From Paenibacillus alvei DSM 29 (GTDB lineage Bacteria > Bacillota > Bacilli > Paenibacillales > Paenibacillaceae), in the NCBI RefSeq assembly GCF_000293805.1, contig NZ_AMBZ01000013.1:1-64000 (forward strand): DNA of 64,000 nucleotides. The letters run 5' to 3'. Positions within the stretch are counted from its first letter, which is position 1. Every line of letters begins with the position of its first letter. Of this stretch, positions 58,051 to 64,000 are shown one piece after another. The notes under the pieces were generated by a model. That model did not search any database, was not told the origin of the DNA, and was given only the letters and a program-made list of their open reading frames with translations. The translations under genes were made by a program, and so were the position numbers.

Positions 58051-58233
58051 ACATTCGATGCTTTTTCTTAGAAAAGTGAGACCGGATGACTGATGTTAGG
58101 ACACGTTTTCCTTTTTCAAATTATATAGAAATGTGGTACGATAAACGTCGAAATACAATAAGTTATTTGTTACATACCATCATGATCATACGTGATAAGC
58201 TGCGCTGCGGCGCAAAAGAATGGGTGGAGTGCA

Positions 58234-58824
58234 TTGAGAGTTATATCAGGAACAGCAAGAGGCCGCTCACTAAAGCCGGTTCCCGGCATGGGGACGCGAC
58301 CGACCACAGATAAAGTCAAGGAAGCATTGTTCAGCATGATCGGGCCGTATTTTGACGGCGGCTATGTGCTGGATTTATTCGCTGGCACAGGCGGCCTAGG
58401 GATTGAGGCGTTAAGCCGTGGCGCGGGACAAGGAATATTCGTAGACAAGGATCCCAAGGCTGTTGAAGTCGTCAAGCATAATGTTCAAACGGCTGGGGTT
58501 GCGAATCGAAGTGAAGTATATCGCAATGATGCGAAACGGGCGTTAAAGGCGCTGGCGAAGCGTGACATTGCGTTTGAGCTTATTTTTCTTGATCCGCCAT
58601 ATCGGCTGAAGGATGCGGACGAACTGCTGGAAGGCATGTGGAATGATGGGTTAATCTCAGAGAGCGCAATCATTGTTGTAGAACATGATTCGAAACATGT
58701 TTACCCGAATGAGATTGGCCCCCTTTATGTGTGGAAGAAGGCGGAGTATGGAGAGATCGGTGTAACCGTATACCGAGTCTACGGACAGACAGAGAAGGAA
58801 GCGGCGCAAGAACAAGACGCATAA
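58234..58824 (+). CDS. rsmD: 16S rRNA (guanine966-N2)-methyltransferase
   Basis: TTG 58234 is chosen: GGGTGGAG precedes it and the product then begins [20 protein letters not shown] as in RsmD. The 196-aa Rossmann methyltransferase has the SAM site [20 protein letters not shown] and the catalytic motif LIFLDPPY. It methylates G966 of 16S rRNA. It precedes coaD, as in most Bacilli. Confidence 0.92.
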   Translation: MRVISGTARGRSLKPVPGMGTRPTTDKVKEALFSMIGPYFDGGYVLDLFAGTGGLGIEALSRGAGQGIFVDKDPKAVEVVKHNVQTAGVANRSEVYRNDAKRALKALAKRDIAFELIFLDPPYRLKDADELLEGMWNDGLISESAIIVVEHDSKHVYPNEIGPLYVWKKAEYGEIGVTVYRVYGQTEKEAAQEQDA

Positions 58825-58892
58825 GCTTCAAACCATATGAGGAAATGAAACGGCAGATCTATCTGCTGCAGGGAATAAGGAGGATTTATTTC

Positions 58893-59408
58893 ATGACGGA
58901 ACATACAGAACGAGTGCATGAGCCGCGCATTGCGGTGTATCCGGGAAGCTTCGATCCGGTTACGCTTGGACATCTTGATATCATACAGCGGGCTGCCAAA
59001 CAGTTCGACAAGCTTATCGTTGCAGTGCTGAACAATTTGTCCAAGCAGCCTACGTTCAGTGTAGAAGAGCGAAAGGAGCTTCTGCGGCAAATTACTAGAC
59101 ATATCCCGAATGTGGAAATCGACAGCTTTCGCGATTTGCTGGTCAATTATATGGAGCAGAAGCAGGGCCATGTGATCGTACGCGGCATTCGCTCTGTAAC
59201 AGACTTTGAATATGAGCTGCAAATGGCGTCAACGAACCAAAAGCTCAATCCAAGGGTAGAGACCATCTTTATGATGACGAATCCGAAATATTCCTATTTA
59301 AGCTCCAGTATGGTGAAGGAAATTGCGAAATTTAATGGTGACGTTAGTGAATTAGTTGCACCAGAAGTTGAATTGGCACTGCGTGATAAATTCAAAGATA
59401 CGAACTAA
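58893..59408 (+). CDS. coaD: phosphopantetheine adenylyltransferase
   Basis: ATG 58893 follows AAGGAGG; the frame upstream is not coding. The 171-aa product has the nucleotidyltransferase motifs [18 protein letters not shown] and [15 protein letters not shown], plus [19 protein letters not shown]. It makes dephospho-CoA from 4'-phosphopantetheine and ATP. Ends with a terminator. Confidence 0.95.
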   Translation: MTEHTERVHEPRIAVYPGSFDPVTLGHLDIIQRAAKQFDKLIVAVLNNLSKQPTFSVEERKELLRQITRHIPNVEIDSFRDLLVNYMEQKQGHVIVRGIRSVTDFEYELQMASTNQKLNPRVETIFMMTNPKYSYLSSSMVKEIAKFNGDVSELVAPEVELALRDKFKDTN

Positions 59409-59414
59409 GCAGCA

Positions 59415-59459
59415 GGTCCATGTCGCCAGTAGGATGATCCGGTCGATATGGACTTTTTT
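59415..59459. terminator. terminator between coaD and ylbJ
   Basis: GGTCCATGTCG and CGATATGGACT-type arms enclose a loop, followed by T6 on the plus strand. Confidence 0.7.
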
Positions 59460-59461
59460 GT

Positions 59462-60728
59462 TTAGCGATGGGTAAAAAGTCTGCCTATCGTTTGTGCCAG
59501 AACGAATAATGCGAACAGAAATAGACAGGCTACGGGAATGAGTATAGATGCTTGGGCCCAAATCGGCAGCTGACTCATATAGGTTATAAAGGGCAGTGAC
59601 CCGCTGGAGTCAAGAATGGAAGATACATGTTCGACATCGGTATGGCTGGCTGCAAACGGACTTAATGTTGACATTGCCGAATTCGGAGTGGAAAGCCAAG
59701 CGTGTAATGGCGACCACAGCACATAGGTAAGCAGAAATGCACATAATGCATGAAGCAGGCGCGAAATCAGAAAATGGCTGAAACGCAGATCGGTTTCCTT
59801 AATGATGCTATGAACCTGAAGAAGGGCACTAATCCCGCTCCAGGCAATAACAGCACTGAGCAAAGCTGCCTGAAAAACGGGGGAGAAAAGCTGTAGAACC
59901 AAGTGTGTAGGCTGCCAGGTTTACTTCGAATAATCCGTTCAGGATATGCTTGCCGAACTCCTGTGGGATTGCGATGCGCAGAACTTGAATGATGACGGAA
60001 AAAATCATCATATATCCGCCGACCATCATTAAGGTTTGAACAGCAGAGCTGACCGACTCGCCGAGCATTCTCCCGAAGGGACGGCCATCTTGTCGATGGG
60101 CGTCCTCCATTTCGCTAATCAATCGGCGATAGAAATTGCGGTGCGCTTTAGTGATGTTATGGTTGGGACGTACAGCTTGCAGCTCAGGATGCATACGATG
60201 TAACGTTCGCCAAATCAGTGTCGTAAGGATAGCGGACAGCCAGTGGACGATCGCGATGACAAGCCCAAGATGGGGCTGCTGCATGAACCCTACTCCAACA
60301 ACAGCAATCATGAATATGGGACTGTTCGCATGGGAAAGACAGAGAAGACGCTCGGCTTCCTGACGTGATAAAGTCTGCTGCTTGCGCAGTTGAGCAACAG
60401 CCTTTGCACCTGCTGGATAGCCGGCTGTCCAGCCAACTGACCATGCCCAGCCGCCAACCCCGGGAAGGCGGAACAGCAAACGCATAATTGGATCCAGCAT
60501 GACGCCTAGGCCATGTACGAATCCGTAAGCATACAGCATTTCGGACAATACTAAGAACGGAAGCAACGCCGGGAATATAATGGTCCACCATATTTTCAGG
60601 CCTTGAAGCGAGGCTTGGAAAGCTTGATCGGGATAGGATACAATGCAAATAACGAAAAGAACCGCCGTGCTTCCCATTAGCAATGTCATGAACGGATGCT
60701 GGGATAGTGGCGTTCGAAAAGAAAACAT
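59462..60728 (-). pseudogene. ylbJ: YlbJ sporulation integral membrane protein, one frameshift
   Basis: The first frame (59829-60728) gives most of the protein: ALLPFLVLSEMLYAYGFVHG, WSVGWTAGYPAGAKAVAQLR, VNLAAYTLGSTAF. At A4 59886-59889 (plus strand) it leaves the family frame. The rest (SPVFQAALLSAVIAWSGISA to RLFTHR, frame 59462-59902) follows in another frame. Removing one base gives a normal YlbJ of about 420 aa. YlbJ is a nucleoside-recognition-domain membrane protein needed for sporulation, so a sequencing error is plausible. Confidence 0.85.
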
Positions 60729-60853
60729 AGATGTTCACCTCTTGCATTAAAATGGAAGTTCGTACTTCCACATATGTACGTCCCAAAGACAGGCTTTAGA
60801 CCAGTTTGTACATGGATGCAAAGGCGAGTGAATGTAGCAGGAGGGATGCAGCA

Positions 60854-61927
60854 ATGAAAGAAGACGAATTACTAGGCACCCAGAAGACGAAGCGTTGGCG
60901 ATTAGGCAACTGGAAGTGGTTCTTTGCAGCACTTCTGTTTTTGTACATCATGGTATATATGCCAACGCCCTATGTAATATATACACCGGGAAGTGCTGAG
61001 CAGGTCAAGCCGATGGTAAGCGTGCAAGCAGGTGATGAGACGGAAGACGGAACTTTTATGCTCACCACGGTACGTCGTACTTATGCCAATCTGGCCTTAC
61101 TTATATGGAAATCATTCGATCCGCATGCCGAGTTCGGGAAAAAGGCGGATTCATTGCAAGGTAGAAGCGAACAGGAGTATGTTACGGAGCAATTGTTCAA
61201 TATGAGCGACTCCCAGCTTGGAGCTGTACTCGCTGCCTATAATCAATTACATATTCCATACCAATTAAAATCTGAAGGCGTGTTTGTAATTTATAATTAT
61301 CCGAACCTTGCGCATAATGAATTTGAGACAAATGATCGAATTGTGGAAGTGGACGGACAGCCCGTTGTCGATTTCGATTCCTTGCAGGCTGTTATGAAGG
61401 GGCGCAAGGCAGGGGAGACGGTTCAAGTTAAAGTTGAGCGGAATAAGCAACAGAAGGTCGTTAAGGCAACGCTAGTTGAGCTTAGTGATCCGAACAAGAA
61501 AGAAGAGAAGCGCGTTGGCTTCGGCCTTCGATACGGTCAACGCAAGGAAGCGGCACCTGATGATAAAGGCAAAACTGTAACATTCAAGGACAGTGAAATT
61601 GGCGGACCATCTGCAGGTCTGATGTTCACATTGGAGCTTATTAATCGGCTGACACCAGGAGACTTGACGCAAGGGCATCGAATAGCAGGTACGGGAACAA
61701 TTGATCCTGACGGTAAAGTAGGCATCATTGGCGGAGTACAGTTCAAGGTGGTTGCTGCGGATCGTGAGCAGGCAGAGCTATTCCTTGTCCCCGAAGGCAA
61801 TTATGCGGAAGCGAAAGCGAAGCTTGAGTCGATGGATACCAAGATGAAGCTGGTTCCAGTTCGAACCGTGGGAGAAGCGCTTCAAGCGATCAAGCAATTC
61901 AGTAGTAAGCAGAATGCTGGGAAGTAA
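60854..61927 (+). CDS. SepM-family (YlbL) PDZ-Lon membrane protease
   Basis: ATG 60854 follows CAGGAGGG. The 357-aa protein has an N-terminal TM helix (WKWFFAALLFLYIMVYMP), a PDZ domain (about 140-220; FETNDRIVEVDGQPVVDFDS) and a C-terminal Lon-type protease with the Ser in EIGGPSAGLMFTLEL and the Lys in GGVQFKVVAADREQ. SepM cleaves a competence pheromone in streptococci; YlbL is its Bacillus relative. Confidence 0.92.
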   Translation: MKEDELLGTQKTKRWRLGNWKWFFAALLFLYIMVYMPTPYVIYTPGSAEQVKPMVSVQAGDETEDGTFMLTTVRRTYANLALLIWKSFDPHAEFGKKADSLQGRSEQEYVTEQLFNMSDSQLGAVLAAYNQLHIPYQLKSEGVFVIYNYPNLAHNEFETNDRIVEVDGQPVVDFDSLQAVMKGRKAGETVQVKVERNKQQKVVKATLVELSDPNKKEEKRVGFGLRYGQRKEAAPDDKGKTVTFKDSEIGGPSAGLMFTLELINRLTPGDLTQGHRIAGTGTIDPDGKVGIIGGVQFKVVAADREQAELFLVPEGNYAEAKAKLESMDTKMKLVPVRTVGEALQAIKQFSSKQNAGK

Positions 61928-61946
61928 TCGTTAGGTGCAACGTAAT

Positions 61947-61992
61947 AAAGATCGAGCCTAGACGGAAGACTTCTAAGCTCGATCTTTATTTT
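61947..61992. terminator. bidirectional terminator between sepM and tmcAL
   Basis: AAAGATCGAGC pairs with GCTCGATCTTT, A/T-rich on both sides. Confidence 0.85.
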
Positions 61993-62013
61993 CGATCCAT
62001 GACTTGCTGTATA

Positions 62014-63282
62014 CTAGGAGTTCCGGCGGGGTGGCTCATAGTAATCCCGGAGGGCATCCCGCGCGTTCCATTGTTGAAAGGCATTCGCATATAGCGATGT
62101 TGACCGAATATCTGCCTCCAGGCCGCAGACGCCGCCAAGGCCGATATTGTTACGGTTTGCTGTTGATACAATCGGCAGCTCTGCGCTTTTCTTCATGCGT
62201 TTGAGCAGTGCTCTCCCTTTATCTGTAAAACCAAGAACTCGTATGTACCAGGGTCCTTTTTCCAGACTGTCAGGTCCGAAATGGAACTTATCATGATGAA
62301 GTATAATATGTGTGAGCATACGCTGCAGTTTCGTTCGCGTATAGCGCTTGGTCTTAAGCTGCTCAAGCAGCGATTCTACCCGATAATCCGCCATCCTGCC
62401 AAGTGCTTGCTTGACACGATGCTCGAGGCCTTCTGTAACCTCAAGGTGTCGCGCTAGAGATTTAGCAGACAGCTGATGAAGACGGTATATCAACTCGCGA
62501 GTGTAGGAATCCCAACTGATTGGCGCCCTGCCAAGACGATGCTCTCGCTCAAGGATTTGGAGCGTACTTGTCGGCAAATATTGTGCGCATGCGCCAAGGC
62601 TCCCATTTTTATTTTCCACCCACAGCTTTCTGACGGCAGTTGCACTTGCGATTGAGCCTTCCGGAGCGTTTGTATCATGGTAACCCGCTTGCGTGCGTGC
62701 GATTGTGTAGGCCTCGATTGTGCTATTTAAGCGCCGCAGTGCCATCACATAGTGCAAGCCGAGCGAATTGTTCGGCTGAATCATCCAACCATCGGCCTGG
62801 CCCGTTGAAGGGAGAGTGGCGCTGTTTTTTATCGCATGTCCCGCCGCCGCCGCATAAGCAGCAGGGTAGGTTAAGCCAGCTTTTAAATGCTCCTGCAGTT
62901 GATCTGTGAAACCGGAAGGTTCGTTGACAAGTACATCTGCAGCTTGTATGAACGGTTCTGCATCTCCCAGCTCGCTGCCGAAGCAGAGGGCGTCAATAAC
63001 TCCTGTGGCCTGTAATGTAGCGACAGCACCGTAGGCAAACCATTCGGCAGGCTGCACAGCGTAGGCGACGGGCAGTTCAAGCACTAGGTCGACACCGTTC
63101 GCCAATGCCATATCCGTCCGCGACCATTTATCAGAAAGTGCGGGCTCGCCGCGCTGTAGAAAGTGGCCGCTCATAACAGCAACAACTGCGTCGCAATTTG
63201 AAATTTTTTTCGATTGCTGGAGATGATATACATGACCGTTATGCATCGGATTGTATTCAACGACGATTCCGAGCGTTCTCAT
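62014..63282 (-). CDS. tmcAL: tRNA(Met) cytidine acetate ligase (YlbM)
   Basis: ATG 63282 is preferred to 63288 because AAGGAAG then has normal spacing and MRTLGIVVEYNPMHNGHVYH matches family starts. The 422-aa protein has the HxGH nucleotidyltransferase motif (HNGH) and motifs MSGHFLQRGEPAL and SATAVRKLW. It activates acetate with ATP to make N4-acetylcytidine at the tRNA-Met wobble position. Convergent with sepM. Confidence 0.93.
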   Translation of the reverse strand: MRTLGIVVEYNPMHNGHVYHLQQSKKISNCDAVVAVMSGHFLQRGEPALSDKWSRTDMALANGVDLVLELPVAYAVQPAEWFAYGAVATLQATGVIDALCFGSELGDAEPFIQAADVLVNEPSGFTDQLQEHLKAGLTYPAAYAAAAGHAIKNSATLPSTGQADGWMIQPNNSLGLHYVMALRRLNSTIEAYTIARTQAGYHDTNAPEGSIASATAVRKLWVENKNGSLGACAQYLPTSTLQILEREHRLGRAPISWDSYTRELIYRLHQLSAKSLARHLEVTEGLEHRVKQALGRMADYRVESLLEQLKTKRYTRTKLQRMLTHIILHHDKFHFGPDSLEKGPWYIRVLGFTDKGRALLKRMKKSAELPIVSTANRNNIGLGGVCGLEADIRSTSLYANAFQQWNARDALRDYYEPPRRNS

Positions 63283-63484
63283 TCGCATCTCTTCCTTTCA
63301 GGCGCCGAATGCGGTAATATTGTATCTCAATGGTATCTTTTTATAGGTACATTGAATGCTTGTTAACGGATCTCTTTCCCAGACAATCCGCGGGCAATGA
63401 TAATCAAATCATACCATGAAAGAGTGGTTTTCCATAGGAAGGGGAATCGTGCTCCGGCTCTGGCAAACTGTCAAACGAATTTGG

Positions 63485-63514
63485 TTGACAAAGCATGACG
63501 TTAATCGCTATAAT
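63485..63514 (+). promoter_or_regulatory. sigma-A promoter of yceD
   Basis: TTGACA (63485-63490) and TATAAT (63509-63514), both perfect, spaced 18 bp. Confidence 0.85.
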
Positions 63515-63540
63515 TAATTTTGTTTGTTTGGAGTGATAGT

Positions 63541-64000
63541 ATGGAATTTCGATTTCGAGACATAGTTGCTGGTAGAGGGGAAACGCAGATTGATACGGCA
63601 TTTCGTGCCGATGAGGTAGCGCGTGAGCGCTCTGATGTTACCATTTCTGAACCGGTTCATGTCGAACTGTCGGTAAAGGCGGAAAGTGATGGACTCGCAC
63701 GAGCACATGGCAAGCTGACCGCTAAGATGGAACTGCAATGCTCGCGTTGTTTGACATCGTTTACCGAAACGTACGTTATTCCGTTTGAAGAGCAGTTCAA
63801 GCTGAAGGACTCTACTGATCTTCCCGCAGAAGAAGAGGAGGAGGACGTCATTTTGGTGGCGGACGACCTTGTCGACTTGAAGCCTTATGTGGAAGAGACG
63901 CTCTTGATGAACTTGCCGTATGCGCCGCTTTGCGACGAGGCGTGCAAGGGGTTGTGCCCGACTTGCGGCACGAACCGCAACGAACATCCATGCGGATGCT
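63541..64000 (+). CDS. YceD/DUF177 family protein (YlbN), cut by window end
   Basis: GGAG precedes ATG 63541; the frame is open to the window end. The product starts EFRFRDIVAGRGETQIDTAF and has the YceD cysteine motifs LQCSRCLTSF and CKGLCPTCGTN, then CGC. YceD takes part in 23S rRNA/ribosome accumulation and is normally followed by rpmF, expected just beyond the window. Confidence 0.9.
   Translation, partial: MEFRFRDIVAGRGETQIDTAFRADEVARERSDVTISEPVHVELSVKAESDGLARAHGKLTAKMELQCSRCLTSFTETYVIPFEEQFKLKDSTDLPAEEEEEDVILVADDLVDLKPYVEETLLMNLPYAPLCDEACKGLCPTCGTNRNEHPCGC

Noticed and set aside
1-64000. tRNA, rRNA genes and CRISPR arrays
   Set aside because: No cloverleaf-type sequence with CCA-end context, no rRNA signature and no regularly spaced identical repeats were seen. 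The operator and arm-site repeats are too short and too few for CRISPR.

Overview
The window looks like a chromosome segment of a spore-forming Bacillales bacterium, most probably Paenibacillus. It carries the conserved rsmD-coaD-ylbJ-sepM(ylbL)-tmcAL(ylbM)-yceD(ylbN) block on the right, and a KhtTU potassium/proton antiporter, a flavohaemoglobin, a YitT-family protein, DUF3951 and DUF4183 proteins (the last typical of spore formers) on the left. No rRNA, tRNA or CRISPR array was seen.

Layout. 1-2.5 kb: accessory DNA with an orphan recombinase domain, two phage-type regulators and a fragment of a CotJC/Mn-catalase gene. 2.5-13.3 kb: host genes (hmp, YitT family behind an apparent leader-peptide attenuator, GAF membrane protein, khtTU, DUF4183 proteins) mixed with decayed genes (DUF1796, SDR tail, holin). 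13.35-57.11 kb: a complete-looking ~43.8 kb prophage bounded by a 49-bp direct repeat (attL/attR), with arm-type integrase sites inside each end. 57.1-64 kb: host genes again.

Prophage. The integrase and a frameshifted CI-like repressor read leftward. A Cro-like gene, an excisionase-type HTH and a Bro-N antirepressor read rightward, with five copies of a 15-bp operator around the switch. A leftward Abi-alpha abortive-infection gene follows. The early module holds Erf, SSB, DnaD-type initiator, DnaC-type loader, RuvC-like resolvase, ArpU-like regulator, MazG-like protein, a C5-cytosine methyltransferase with a long overlapping ORF, many small ORFs and a sigma-like late regulator. The late module (32-53 kb) is terminase, P22-type portal, scaffold, capsid, adaptors, tail fibre, gp10-like tail protein and two large ejection-type proteins, one with an LPD38 domain and one with a hydrolase domain. 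No tape measure, tail tube or sheath was found, so the virion is probably podovirus-like. Lysis genes are a holin, an amidase and a phosphodiester glycosidase. The right end has tiny membrane-peptide genes, an XRE regulator and, beside attR, a compact agr-like quorum-sensing locus: a kinase-less multi-TM protein, AgrB, an AgrD-like peptide without cysteine and a stand-alone LytTR protein. It is followed by a palindrome-rich regulatory region. This locus is the most interesting system in the window.

Caution: about a dozen genes, phage and host, are broken by single-base indels, mostly in short homopolymers. That is either decay or homopolymer sequencing error, and several products are described here as reconstructed across these indels.
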